NCBI RefSeq assembly: GCF_000711695.1
Contig: NW_013546993.1
Span: 1 to 64,000, forward strand
DNA length: 64,000 nt
Origin: Tilletiaria anomala UBC 951
Lineage: Eukaryota > Basidiomycota > Exobasidiomycetes > Georgefischeriales > Tilletiariaceae
Reading direction: 5' to 3'
Below the pieces are notes generated by a model, which worked only from the letters and a program-made list of their open reading frames with translations, was not told the DNA's origin and searched no databases. The position numbers and the translations under genes are program-made. Below are positions 22,535 through 34,800 of the stretch, piece after piece. Each line of letters starts with the position of its first letter. The first letter of the stretch is position 1.

Positions 22535-24255
22535 CGCAATGATTTGGGGGTCAGTGCTTAAAAAATGAATATGCACGTCGAACGTAGTAGTGCCTAATAG
22601 TATGAATTTACAATAGGCTACGGTGAGGGATTGAGAATCTCAATACCACTGACCATAGTGACAGTGTGAATGAATGGACCATAAACATATTTTTCAATTG
22701 GTGGCTTTGGAGCGCACTGTGCATGTATGCTTACTTTTGTGGAGCACACTGACCCCAATCCTATCAAATCATGACTTTGACAGTCTCGCGGCACGCCGAG
22801 TGGTCAGCGGTCTCAAGAGACCCCGGAGTTCCACATTCCAGTGACCAGCGGCGGTGGGGGGGGCAAGAGAGCATAAAGTGCAAGGTGTGCGCTCAGCCTG
22901 GCTCGCTGCAGGCAATACAGCGCAGTGCACGGCACTGCCTCGCGTTGTCTAGTCCTAAGGACATCTTAGGCCCGGCCACTACTAGCCGTAGCGGGCGGTA
23001 TAGGAAAACCAGCAGCCGCTTTTTGCACATGCTAGTGTAGATTGGTGCTCGCACTTCCCAGGTGCTCGTTGTCCCGTATCCTCCCAGAAGATGTTCGGTA
23101 TAAATGGAGTCAGAATTCATATTCTTTTGAGACTTTAGGTGCAAAATAGAAGAGAATCCAGGTACTACATTATACTGAACACGGATCGGGAACCTAATTT
23201 CCCAGATTTGGATCCAGCTATGTTATTGAAAATCTGGGATCCTTTGGTGTATTGTCGGAGACAAACAGACCTATGACACACACACATCGAAAGTCCACAG
23301 GCCTGGTATCAACCTACGCAAAGACTCAAAGGTGCGAATGGCTACAAGTCGAACATGTGGACCTTCATGGCTAACGCCCTCGAGGAGTGGCAAGGAAAAT
23401 GGGCGCACTTGTGGGAAGTGTCGCCGTGACTCACTTTTGGGCAGGCAGGTCGGGGACCTCAAGAGAGCAGAGTACCTGAAGCAGAGGGCTCAGGCGCGAT
23501 GCGCTTTCTGGACACAGACTGCAGTGAAGTCGTTGGGGACTAGATACATTGAGAGGACGCAATGAGATGCGTGTGACTGCGATTTGTGCGATGCGAGAAG
23601 GGTGTTCCACGCACAAAACGTGCTGGGCATATCGAACAAGGATGCTGATTGATGGAAGCTGAACCCGACCTTGTGTTTGCTACATTTTCCGTTGCAGCCG
23701 AATTCTTCGACGGTCGCTCCTGGTGAAGACAAACGGCCAGACTTCGATGTACACCTATCTCGTTTTCGAAAGCGAAGTGGCATGGCTGAGCTGAAGTATC
23801 AGGACTCTCTTGACTAGAAGGCTTTGTAGAGGAATATGTCGACTTTCTTCTACTTGATTCGAACTCTGTTGGCACCTTTCGGTAGGGAGTTTTCGCGACA
23901 GACGCTTCCAGAAACTTCCACAAATGCGACCATTTGTTTTGCCTTTCGTTGAAGAAATTCTCGACGAACGTCTACGGTTCAACTTTAACCATTGTGCTCC
24001 TTTGAGTCTTCGAGGGCGCTGCTGCCAGATCCTGTCTGATCTGTCTTCGCGCCACTACGACGGGCGTCACGCGCTTCGAGCCCCGATAGTCAAGCTCAAC
24101 AAATCCCTATTCGAAGTCAGCTAAGTTGATACCAGTCCTGTCGATCTTGTAGCCGGTAATGTTGATAATATGGATGGTCATCGCGACCTGCTTGTCCTTC
24201 TCATCTCATAAGTATTCCTCGATTCACCATGAATCCGAATTAGTCTTCTGGCGGG

Positions 24256-24275
24256 GAACGAATCTGGATTCGTTC
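24256..24275. repeat. Short 9-bp inverted repeat
   Basis: gaacgaatc and gattcgttc are exact reverse complements separated by two bases. No flanking gene explains it, and chance is possible at this length. Confidence 0.5.
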
Positions 24276-25560
24276 TACCGAACAGCCTCTGGGGGCTGGG
24301 TACACTCACATACATGAACACGAAAACAGACCGGGCTTCCAGCTTTGTACGCCGACAGTTGACACTCGACAGGCGATCGCCGCCTTCGTATTGTCGAAGG
24401 CTCGACTGCGGACGGATGAGGATGGTGTATCATAGAGTATGGAGGATGGACGGTAGTGGGCGATTGGAGTTTGCACGGTGCCCGGTGTCAAGCTGTGAAG
24501 TGTGTGACGCTGATGAAGTGATGAAGCGTGCAAGCCGGTGCAGTCTTCTCCCAGACCCCAGGGTGCATTTCCATGTAAGATTGTGCAGGACTGTGCACAA
24601 AAAGTGGTGCAAATCCAAAACTACGCAAGGCTGCGACGCAATGGGACGGCAACTCGTTGACCACTCGTTCACTGTCTTCTCATGATCTCATCCAGCTCAT
24701 AGCTTCTCCAGGTCTGGCTTTGGCATAATTCGACCTGATTATCATTGGCGCATCAAACAGGCTTCCGAATTCCAAGAGCGGACCGTGACATGTCTGAGTG
24801 CGAGGATGAGCGGAACCCCAAACCCGCCAGGGGTGATTGAGGGAAGACGGTCAGAGGATGTGCATGTGTTACGACGGATCAAGGCAGGTGCCCATCGCAA
24901 TTGAGTTCAAGGCTAGCAAAGCGGCCAAATCCTTCGCTGGCCGCCAATGCCTTCTCGCGGAGCTCCTATTTCCCAGGGTGACGCAAATTAAGAGATAGTG
25001 AGTGAGCGTCGTCGTTTCTGCTGCGGCTTGCCGGAGGTGCCTCATACGAGTGCTCAACTCATCTACCGCTGGTGCTTGGTAGACGCTCAGATGCTGGGCC
25101 TTATACATTCCGTTGTACAGCCAACGCCTGGGCTACCGGCCTTCGTTGGGGTGCACCTTTTCTTCCCCTCCGGCCGTCATTTAACATGATACGACGATCA
25201 AGCGCGTGCTCAGAATATGCAATGAGAGTTCGTGAGCCTCGAGGGCCGTAGTGGCGATTTGGTGGAATTTACAGGCTTGTAGACACACACGACATTACAA
25301 CAAGCGGAACAACCACGAGGCTGAAGAAAAACAGAATTCGCGATGAACAGTCGGAAGAGCTTCGATTGGCTTCTGTGGCCGTTGTGTATAGGGAGGGTAC
25401 ATATTGAATGTATGCTGCACACCTCTCTAACTCGTAACGCATCCTAGTTGAGCCGGGAGCGTCAAAAACACGAGAAGTGCATTTGTCAAAGCTCTTGCTG
25501 CCGTCGGTGCAGTACGATTCGTGAGCGTGTTGGGGAGTTGATCAAGAGTGATAGGACATC

Positions 25561-27108
25561 ATGGCAAAGTGAGTTTCGCTGCTCGTAGATCTGCCTATTG
25601 GATCAGTGGTACTGAGTGTATCTTTCTCATGCTTGCTGCTGCAGAGAGACTAAAGTGAGCGCCTAACGGAAGCTGACTTCGCTTCACGATGCTGCAGCCT
25701 CTATGCGGGTACTGACGATATTGCCTCTACAGCTCTACGATTTACTAGGCGTCGGTGTGGATGCGTCCGAAGCCGAACTGAAGAAGTGAGCAGGTTGAAG
25801 TTTCTTTGAAATACCATCTTGCAAGAATAATACTGACCTGCCTTTTTCCAAAGGGCGTACCGCAAGAAGGCATTGTCTGCACACCCGGACAAAGGAGGCG
25901 ATCCTGAGGTTTTCAAGGAAATCACTGCCGCGTACGAAGTGCTGTCAGATTCACAAAAGCGCGAAACGTACGATCGATTTGGTGAAGATGGCTTGAAGGA
26001 TAGTGGTGGAATGGGAGGCATGGACCCATCAGATCTCTTCTCTCAGCTCTTTGGCGGTGGTGGTGGAGGCTTCTTTGGCGGTGGTGGTGGCGGACGGCCA
26101 TCTGGGCCACGCAAGGGCAAGGACCTGGTTCACAGGGTCAAGGTCTCACTGGAGGAGCTCTACGTCGGCAAAACCACCAAGCTTGCGTTGCAAAAGCACG
26201 TGTTATGCGGCAAGTGCGATGGGCGCGGAGGCAAAGAAGGTGCGGTCAAGGCGTGCCAAGGATGCCATGGGCGGGGTATCAAGGTTGTGCTAAGGCAGCT
26301 CGGACCGATGGTGCAGCAGCTGCAGCAGACTTGCCCGGACTGCCAGGGAGCTGGAGAGATCATCAACCAGAAGGACAAGTGCAAGTCGTGCAATGCCAAG
26401 AAGGTGGTGCAGGAGCGCAAGGTGCTCGAGGTCAGGCTCGACAAGGGGATGGAGGATGGCCAGCAGATCACCTTCAAGGAGGAAGCCGATCAAGCGCCGA
26501 ACACCATCCCGGGTGACGTCATTATTGTCATCGACGAGAAGCCGCATCCGCGATTCAAGAGGAGAAAGAACGACCTGATTACCGATGTGGAAGTGGACCT
26601 CCTCACGGCGCTCGGAGGGGGCAAGATCGTCATCGAGCATCTGGACGACCACGCTCTGTCGGTAGAGATCCCACAGGGCGAGATCATCAAGCCCGGCGCG
26701 GTCAAGGTGCTGCGCGGACAGGGCATGCCGTCATACAGGCACCACGAAATGGGTGACCTCTACGTCAACCTGACGGTAGCGTTCCCGGACACGATTCCCA
26801 TCGAGAATATCACACACCTTGAGAGAGCGCTTCCACCGAGAAGAGCACTCCCACAGCTCAAGAAGAATGTTGATGTCGAGGACGTTGTGATGGTATGTTC
26901 AGTCCCTGCATGGTTCTCTGCTCGTGCTCACCTTGCCTTGCTGACGTCGACTTGCACTCTGCTATGATTGCCCCTGACCCAAAAACAGGAGGAGATGGAC
27001 GAGCGCGAGGCCCGAAACGCACGCGCGACGAATGGAGGCATGGACGTTGACGATGGAGAAGAGGACGGACCTGGCGGTGGACCTCAAGTGCAATGCGCGC
27101 AGTCGTAA
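25561..27108 (+). CDS. YDJ1: Type I (class A) Hsp40 co-chaperone Ydj1
   Basis: Five exons, 25561..25568, 25645..25654, 25733..25785, 25854..26892 and 26989..27108, total 409 aa, the same length as yeast Ydj1. The J domain is at residues 1-70, with HPD at 34-36. A Gly/Phe linker (about 76-110) follows, then four zinc-binding CxxC repeats (CGKC, CQGC, CPDC, CKSC), the C-terminal substrate-binding beta domains, and the end CAQS, a CaaX box for farnesylation. It should stimulate Hsp70 ATPase and deliver clients in the cytosol and at ER and mitochondrial membranes. The first two exons are only 8 and 10 nt and together encode MAKETK. They are supported by GTGAGT and GTGAGC donors and by family conservation of the N-terminus. 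The last ~40 residues, rich in Gly/Asp/Glu, lie in exon 5. Confidence 0.95.
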
Positions 27109-27871
27109 GGAGATGCCTGCGGCAACTAGTTAGGGAGCGTCAGGCGACGCCAGCGTCTCCCATATGCAGCAATGCGCATTCTATTCTTCCACTATTCTAC
27201 AGCTTCTGGGAGACACGAGGACCAAGCTCGCTGCGTGAGCGCGTATCACAAGATTGCATTCGGCCTACCTCCTTGCACGTGTGACCTCCGACCCGGACTT
27301 CCCAGCCTCTTGGGAAGGATTTTTTTTGTTTCTTCCGTGGAAGAGTGCGCGGCCTTGTCTCCTATTCATCATCCGGCTCGATAGCAGATCCCAATGTACC
27401 CTTTTGCACCTCAATAGAACACATGAGATTTAGGTTCACTTTTCAACAAGGTGCAAGTAAGCGGCATTCTGATCATGAATCCCACGGAGAGGCGCCCCCG
27501 CACCTGTGTGAAAAGCGTCGTAAGTAGGGTTTTACATTAACCATTAGTCGTTGGCATCGGGTCGCTTTCAACATGCCGACTCGGATGTATTTGGTAAGGA
27601 GGAACAGAGGAGCAGCAGCTACTTGTAAATCCTGCCTGAGTGACTTCACATTTTCAGCGCACACGCACACGCGAACGCGAACTATGTATCGACTCTCAAT
27701 CCTGTTGGCAGCTGAGACAAGCAATCTCAGCCTGGAGCCCCAGGCGAAGACGCTGATGTGCCTCTTTCTCAAATCTGTCAGGTAGGTCGAACTTGCAGTA
27801 GTTATCACCTACATCTAGCGACGCTTTTCCTGCATCGGTCCATAAAGAGGAGCTCATCAGACACAGTCATC
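27109..27871. other. YDJ1-SAR1 intergenic region
   Basis: About 760 nt contain the YDJ1 3' end and the SAR1 promoter/5' leader. A small frame (27573-27785) and pyrimidine tracts are present, but nothing recognisable. No RNA gene was seen. Confidence 0.45.
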
Positions 27872-29328
27872 ATGTTCATCATCAACTGGTTCTGGGTGAG
27901 TAGGAGCGCTGCTAGCCGCGCAGCATCGCACCGAAGCCGCACTGAACAGCTCGCTTCATTGCCGCCGCTGTGCTGGCTTCGTACCCCCCTTTCGATAGGA
28001 CGTTCTGGCCCAACTGGGTAAGTGATGCTTGCTGCAACAAGTGGTGGAAGCTCACCGGTTCGGCATGCGTGCATGACATGCTGAAGTACGATCCCTCTCT
28101 AATCCTAGGCCTCGCTCACAAAAATGCAAAAATTCTGTTCTTGGGTCTCGACAATGCCGGTAAAACTGTTAGTGTTGTTGCGTGCTGCTGCGAGTGCTGG
28201 AGGGGGAGGGACAGGGCGAGGCAAGGCAAGGCAGGGCAGGGCTGTGCACTGCTTTCTTTGCGGGACCATTGGTGATTGATGGAATCGCTCATACTAAATA
28301 AGCTGCCATCCAAGCGCGCTCCGCCCAGCAGGGTGCCATATGCATTCAACGAGCAATCACCGCATCCGTGGACAAAGCACTAAGGGCCGCAATTGACGGC
28401 TGCCACCGCACCGCCTCTTGAGAGGCTAGGGTGGATGCTGCGAAGGCTGTGGCAGGCGTTGTGTAGGAATTTCCTTGTGGAGGTCTCAGGTTGAAGTCGT
28501 ATCGAAGGAGCCCCTGCTGACACCTATTGCCCAAATGTGATGCAGACGCTTCTGCACATGCTTAAGAATGACAGGCTAGCGACGCTGCAGCCGACGCTCC
28601 ATCCAAGTGAGCTCCATGAGACCCCTATCAACAGCCGTGCATTGTGCCTGACGACTTGTGATGCGCGTTGCTTACAGCTTCAGAGGAGCTTGCTATTGGC
28701 GCGGTCAAATTCACGACTTACGACTTGGGCGGACACACTCAGGGTGAGCCTTATGAACAGCATATGCATCGCTCTGTCGCGCATCCATGCTGAACGGCTG
28801 TCTTCACCCGATTACACTACTTCAGCACGACGTCTGTGGAAGGACTACTTCCCCGAGGTCGATGGCATTGTCTTTATGGTCGACACGACCGATACCGAGC
28901 GTTTTGGCGAGTCCCGCGCAGAGCTTGACGCGCTTTTGAGCATCGAGGAGCTCTCCAAGGTCCCATTCCTCATTCTCGGAAACAAGATCGACGCGCCTGG
29001 TGCAGTCAGTGAGGAAGAGCTTCGGGGCGCGCTTGGCATGTACCAGACCACGGGCAAGGTGAGTCTTTAGGAGGCTAGTTATGTTCAAAAGGCTCAGGCC
29101 TGTGCTGATGGCTATGTCTTCCTGTGCATTCATTCTGCCTGGCAGGGCAAGGTCCCGCTTAAGGACATTCGCCCGGTCGAGATCTTCATGTGCTCAGTCG
29201 TTGAGCGCCAAGGGTACGGTGAAGGTTTCAGGTGGATATCTCAATACGTGAGTTGCCTTTTGTTTCATGTTCTTTCCGATTAGGCGCAACTGACGTGCAA
29301 GGCTATTTCTTCGCTCCTCCAGATTTGA
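27872..29328 (+). CDS. SAR1: COPII small GTPase Sar1
   Basis: Eight exons, 27872..27895, 27999..28017, 28109..28167, 28546..28606, 28678..28743, 28826..29058, 29146..29247 and 29323..29328, give 189 aa, the normal length. The hydrophobic amphipathic N-terminus (MFIINWFW) replaces a myristoylation site and is typical of Sar1. G1 is GLDNAGKT (27-34). Switch I lies around PTLHPTSEE. G3 is DLGGH (70-74) with the catalytic His74, then NKID (129-132) and CSV (170-172). GTP-bound Sar1 inserts into the ER membrane and recruits Sec23/24 for cargo export. Intron 3 is 378 nt, much longer than the others (71-103 nt), and interrupts the P-loop codons between two threonines. The last exon holds only ATT and the stop. 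Confidence 0.95.
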
Positions 29329-30522
29329 GCTCAAGCGAACGTGCAGGGCGGCTGCCCTTGACTGGTTCCCCGCTCAGTCACCAACGCGCTGCCATTTCAA
29401 GCTGATGAAGCTTCGTAATTCTTCATTTGGCCACCTTCCACATATCACCTTTAGGTCAACTTGCACGCTTTCCAAGCCCTCTTCATGTCATATAGTCCCT
29501 TCCGCAATGTCATACACGATGAAAGAGAGGGGAAGATACTTGCCAGCAAGTCTCATTTTTGAAAGGGCCATTTGGCATATCGGATGATAGAGCCCGTATT
29601 AATTGCTGCAGGCACCAGAATTCTTCCAAGCCACTTAGATTAGGAAGCGTGCGCTGATAGACACGTGCAGGGATGATTCAGCAGGATTGTCAGAGTGCGT
29701 CTTATTCCAGGACATGGAATGTTGAAAGGCAGATGCTTGCATCACGTGAAGCTCGCCACTGCAAGGTCATACTACTGACGATCAGTGGACAGAAGGCAAG
29801 CATGAATGCCGCTCATTGAATGCAGAAATTTTAATGTGAAGATATAGCAGCAACATGCTGCGACGACGCGAAAGAACATCATCTTAACGTGGGCCGAAAA
29901 AGAGGAGTGCCATCGCCTGGCGATACTGGGTTACAAGCAAATAATCTTGCGGCGCTCGCCGTTCGTAGGCTGTTTGTTAATGAAGTATGAGTCACAAGAC
30001 AAGTTGTTGAGACCATCAACGACTACAATGGGGAGGAATTTTGAAGCTCAACCGTCTCTGTCATCGAACTGGGCGGAGCCACATTTCTGGTAGCGGGTCG
30101 CGAGTAGCGAACCAGACATCATGTATCGACGTCTCAAGATGCACGACTGAGACCTGTTCGAATGCATCAATGCATTAATCAACGCAACAACACGAATTGG
30201 GAGTCTGGTTGCACCGAGTCTTGCCAGACTCCGAGCCACACACAGCGGAACAGGTACTCTTCACAAAATTGTTTGAGAAAATCACCGGAAAATGAGCTGC
30301 TGCGGCGCCTTTCTTGCGCCCATGGCTTTAGACTCTCAGGGAGTGGCAGCAACTTGTCCTCCAGCGGGAAGTTCGCAGCGGGAGCAGGCCGAGCAACTGA
30401 CTTTGGAGCCTTGATCACTTCGACAAGCAAGCTACATTGTTCCCTGGTTTTGATAGCACCGTGCTCGCCATTCAGTCCAGGTCGCCATACCGCAGCACGA
30501 AAACACATAGCAGGTAGCCAAG
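29329..30522. other. SAR1-RPL26 intergenic region
   Basis: About 1.2 kb without a supported gene. It includes the SAR1 3' end and the RPL26 promoter. A 119-codon minus-strand frame (30179-30538) overlaps the RPL26 start and has no domain. No classical ribosomal-protein promoter box could be assigned by eye. Confidence 0.45.
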
Positions 30523-31528
30523 ATGGTTTCGTCATCAAGGAGGGTCAACAGGAAGCTGCACTTTGCAGCTCCCTCGCACCTCAAGCGCAAGATTATGAGC
30601 AGCTCCCTCAGCAAGGAGCTCCGGGCCGAGCACGGTGTAAGTATTCATTACGCTTTGATTCGTCCGCGACACAGGTGCATGCGCTGTCAGTGTTTTGGAC
30701 GCTGGCCGCCACGCGGGCAGACAAATGATGGGGATGGACACAAGGAAATGCATGGGCAGCTCATTGATGGAAAGACAAGCAAGTTATCTGCCGGGATGCT
30801 GGGCACGTCGGGATGCATTATGGAGAGAGCGGCATTCGAGATCGTTACTTGCGACTTCAGATTGTGACGGAGGCACGCAACAACTCCCATAGGGGCAAGT
30901 GGAGGCCTTCTGCGTAATGGGATTGACCCTACTCGCGCCACCTAGGCGATTTCCGCACTCATCAACCACTACGTCAACCGCTTCTACTTGCCTGATTGTC
31001 GCATTTTGGATGGGTCAGTGCTGACCAATTTTCCACTTGTCGCACTCAGATTCGATCGCTGCCGATCCGCAAGGATGATGAGGTTCTCATCGTCCGTGGC
31101 AGCAGCAAGGGCTCTGAGGGACGTGTCGTTCAGGTTTACCGCAAGAAGTGGGTCATTCACGTTGACCGGGTTACCAGGGACAAATCAAACGGATCAACTG
31201 TCCAGCTGCCTGTCCACCCTTCTAACGTCGTCATCACCAAGATCAAGCTTGACAACGACCGGTGAGTTGAGAAACTGCGAAAGGAAGGCGGGGTGTTTTC
31301 TTGCAGCAGCATGAACTAGTCACCGTCCAGGAAGACTGTGATATGATGCGCTGTTCCCAAGTGGTTGGATGTGACTTCCGTATCAACTGCAGACTTGTCC
31401 CCCGGAAAGAGATCATGCCACTGATCACATGACTATTGGCGTTCCATTTGACCCACAGCAAGAGCATTATCTCCAGAAAAGCGGGCTCGAAGGCGGCGCC
31501 TGTCGGCGATGCTGAGATGAAGGCATAA
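30523..31528 (+). CDS. RPL26: 60S ribosomal protein L26 (uL24)
   Basis: Three exons, 30523..30636, 31050..31261 and 31459..31528, give 131 aa. The N-terminus is basic and family-like ([12 protein letters not shown], then [11 protein letters not shown]). The KOW motif region follows: [34 protein letters not shown], then [16 protein letters not shown]. The C-terminal tail is short and Lys/Ala-rich. uL24 is assembled early on the large subunit and sits near the polypeptide exit tunnel. Intron 1 is 413 nt, the longest intron I found in the window; intron 2 is 197 nt. Ribosomal-protein introns often host snoRNAs, but I could not identify boxes C/D or H/ACA with confidence. The ATG is in a good Kozak-like context (agccaagATGG). 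Confidence 0.95.
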
Positions 31529-31862
31529 GCAGGGTGACAACTTTACAACTCTGTTCACTCCCTTGACTTCGCACCAGCTTGTCTCCCCCTTTTACCTGGT
31601 CGTCCTCCCCTCGCCTGGCGGCGAAAGGCGGCGGCCAATGGCTCGCGCGAGCAGCATAGTCGCGGGGCCGTTGTACATCTACCACAGCACTATGCAACGC
31701 ATGCAATCGTCATGAATGTCAGCTGACTAGCGGGAACATCGTCTCTGAAACGAGGGATGCATTTGAGTGACATTACAGAGTTCGCGGCAATGTCATCTTT
31801 ACCTGGCCATAGACATGTGACAGGCTGTCGTTGGCTAGGGGTAGAACTTCATGTGCGAGGCG
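31529..31862. other. Convergent RPL26/MDN1 intergenic region
   Basis: About 330 nt between the two stop codons. It contains only 3' flanks, with no repeat or RNA structure noticed. Confidence 0.5.
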
Positions 31863-34800
31863 TCACGCTGCGTTCACTCTCTCGGCCCACTGGCGTAGCG
31901 TAGCGCTGAGGACATCGGGTAGAGACTGGACGTCACGGACGATGACGAAGTTGTCGAACGGAAATGTGTCGAGGTAGCGTTCCATCTTCAGTTCCATCTT
32001 GCCTTGAGAGTCCGATTGGTAGCTGACTCGGTTCATGCTCAGGATGGAGGACCGCTGCTGCTGTTGCGGTTGTGATGCCGACTCTGCAGCGCCAGCGGGA
32101 GCCGGGTCGTTGAGCGCATCGAGAATGACAAAGACAACTACAACTCGGTTCTCGTTGGCTTGGCGAAGTAGACAGCGAAGGCGATCGTGATCCTGTGAAG
32201 CAGATTTTTGAATTGATCAGAGCACTTGTAAATTTTGGGTGAAGTGTGATTCAATGCAATGCAAAACTCACTTCGCACATTCCATCAGACACGATGATCT
32301 GAAGCTGCCATAATTCCCCGGTCCCAGACGTGGATTGATTCGAGCGAGCATCAGCCAAGTAGGAAAGACTGGACTGCAGCAATTTGAGCACGTCGGTGCT
32401 GCGTTGCCCAAAAGACATGGATGAGATCATGCGAGCTCCATCGTGACGGGAAAAGCTTTGCTCGCCAAACCCGTGCAGGATGTCCATGTGTCGACCGAAG
32501 CGGCAGATGGAGATGTCACCAACCTCCAGCTTCGTCAAAGCGCTGGACAGGAGCGTGACCGTTTGCATCGCCAGATGCGCAGTGCGGCTGTGAGCCATAC
32601 TCTTGCTGTCATCGATTGAGAGAAGAACCTGGTATCTTCTGGCGCTCGGCTTTGTCCTGCGCAGCCAAATCTTGTCCTTGGCGAAGTCTGAAGCAATGAA
32701 TGGGATGATCTGACGCATGTTGAGTCGCTTGCCCGTGCGGTAGTCACCTTTCATACGTGTAGCATGAGTAGGACTCAGGATCAAGCGAAGTTGCTCGCAA
32801 AGCTGGAAGGCCAAGTCTGATGTGCGTGCAGTGTAGGACTGCCAAAGGTCAGCAGCACCATCGAGAGCAGGCTGCGTAGCCTCCCTGAATTGTGCGTAGC
32901 GGCTTTGTAGATCAAGGTCGAGGTTTTCTTCGTCCTCGAGCATGCGATCGACTTGACCTTCTTCGCCCGGAGCCCCCGCAGGTTCCTCACCTTCCGAGGA
33001 GATGCGGGACTGAAGGGCTGCCCCGGACAAACCAGTTGAGAGGGTGCTTTCTGGCTTGCGCTTCTCATCGTCAGCCAATTCCATTTCAAGCAGACGTGTG
33101 GTAGCCATGCTATCCGCTGCAACTCGCTCTGATGAGTCAACTTCCTGTCCCTCGGCATTGGGTGCAAATTGGTCTGAAGGGTCCTCCATGTCAAACCCTT
33201 TCAAGTTGCTCTCCTGGTCTGAGCCCATGGGCCCGATGCTCTGCATGTTTGTGTCGTCCTTTTCGTCAACGTGTTGCACCTCGACGCCGCTTTCATCGGC
33301 ACCAGTGCCATCCGCTGCTGCTGCGGCGTCTTGATCGATATCGGTATCGGCCTCAAAGATACGGTGAACGTCTTTGCGAAATTCTTTCAGAGCATCACCT
33401 AGCGTTCCTCGGCCGCCCGTTGCATCCTCTTCTTCATTTTTGACACCCTGATCTTGCAGTTCTTGCGGCGGCCTTTCGCCATCTTCGAGCTGTGCTGAAG
33501 TTGGTTGCCCTTCTTTCGACCGAGCATCGCTTGAGGCGGATGAACGGGCGGGCTGCGACGCGTCTCCATCATGCTGCTCTGCGTTTTGGGCTTGGTTAGC
33601 ACTAGGCTCGGTATCTTCTGAACTAACCTCCGCCATCTGGGCCTCAGGCTGGTCTTCTTGATCGCCAACGCGATTCACACCGTGACTCTGCCCTTCTTCT
33701 TGTCCTTCTGGGTCTATTCCATCACCGGCTGGATGCTCATCTTTGGGCTTGTCCAGCGATGGCGGGGCATGCTTTTCCTCCCCGGCAATGTCTTGATCAT
33801 CAGGAAGAGGCTCTTCAGGACTCTTCAAATCCATCCCATCGTTCTCCTCGTTTGCACCATCGCTGTCTAGAGCTTCTTCGTCTCCGCCTTGATTGACATC
33901 GGCAACGTCAGAATCTTGAGACTCGTCGAGGTCTGAAGTCGATTCCACTTGAGGCGCATCATCGATGCCCAACTCGAGGTCATCTCCAAGGCGGTCGCCT
34001 TCCTGTGGATCGAGCTCGAGCTCCTTGTTGTCCTCAGCACGAGCATCCAGCTCTTCCTCTTCTTGAGCATCCTTCTCCGACTGACTCGCATCTTCATCGG
34101 CGGCTTCATTGTGAGGTTCATCTGCTTTCATGATATCTTCCTCTTCTGCAGAATGGTCTTGCCCATGTGCTTGTTGGCCTTGATCTCTGTCTCGAGCCTC
34201 GTCCTTGGCAGCATCTGCACTATCCTTGTTTTGGCCCTTGTCACTGTCTAGATGAGGCTGCTCCTCCTTGTCGTCATTTCGCCCCGACCAGAGCTGTTCA
34301 TCGATGTTTTGATCCATCTCGGGATCAACTTCGTCCATGGTCTCGTCCAGGTCTTCTTCATCAGGTAAGCTGTCAAGGTCATCCTCGGCTTCGTCGCCGG
34401 ATCCGGGATCAACGGCTCCTAATTGTCCAAGGAAGTCGTCAGACATTTCCTTGGCGCCTGTTTCAACCTGGGTTTCTCCATTCTGTTCAGCTTCGACTTC
34501 CTCTTGCCCTTGCAACTCTTCAATTTGCTCGTCATCTTTGACTTGATCTGTGATATCTTTGGCCCCAGATCCATCGCCTAAGCCAGTGCCGCCTTCAAGG
34601 TCTGCGCCTTCAGCGTCGGAAGCATCGTTGTCATCGCCCTCCTTCTCATCAGCCTCAGCAGGCTTGCAGAACCCTTGAGTAGTCAAGGACAGCACAATGC
34701 ATGCCGCCGTATGTGCCAAATAAAGGCGCGCCAAGTCGCGTTGGACTGCTTCTCTTAGATGGTCGCAAGCCATGGAGTCATACTGCCGCAAGAATGGCAA

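Larger units (their letters stand above)
21872..25560. other. Gene-poor region of ~3.7 kb
   Basis: This is the longest stretch without a supported gene. Its left end should contain the ferric reductase promoter (one TTGATAA, a GATA-type hexamer, lies at about 21993-21999). The right end is the YDJ1 promoter. Between them open frames are short and on both strands, with AT-rich parts around 22560-22760 and 23080-23250. It holds a perfect 13-bp hairpin at 22502-22534 and a 9-bp inverted repeat at 24256-24275. I found no transposase, reverse transcriptase, tRNA or rRNA. Confidence 0.5.

Noticed and set aside
22785-22850. tRNA-Leu-like string (GCCGAGTGGTCAGC followed by a CTCAAGA loop)
   Set aside because: The D-arm resembles a tRNA, but the anticodon stem does not pair over five bases, the T-arm lacks GTTCGA, and no acceptor stem closes.
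30179-30538. 119-codon minus-strand frame over the RPL26 start
   Set aside because: It is antisense to a conserved gene, has no domain and no promoter signal of its own.
33044-34546. Hydrophobic plus-strand frames suggesting a membrane protein
   Set aside because: They arise from the reverse complement of the Asp/Glu-rich codons of MDN1, which read as Leu, Phe, Val and Ser on the other strand.
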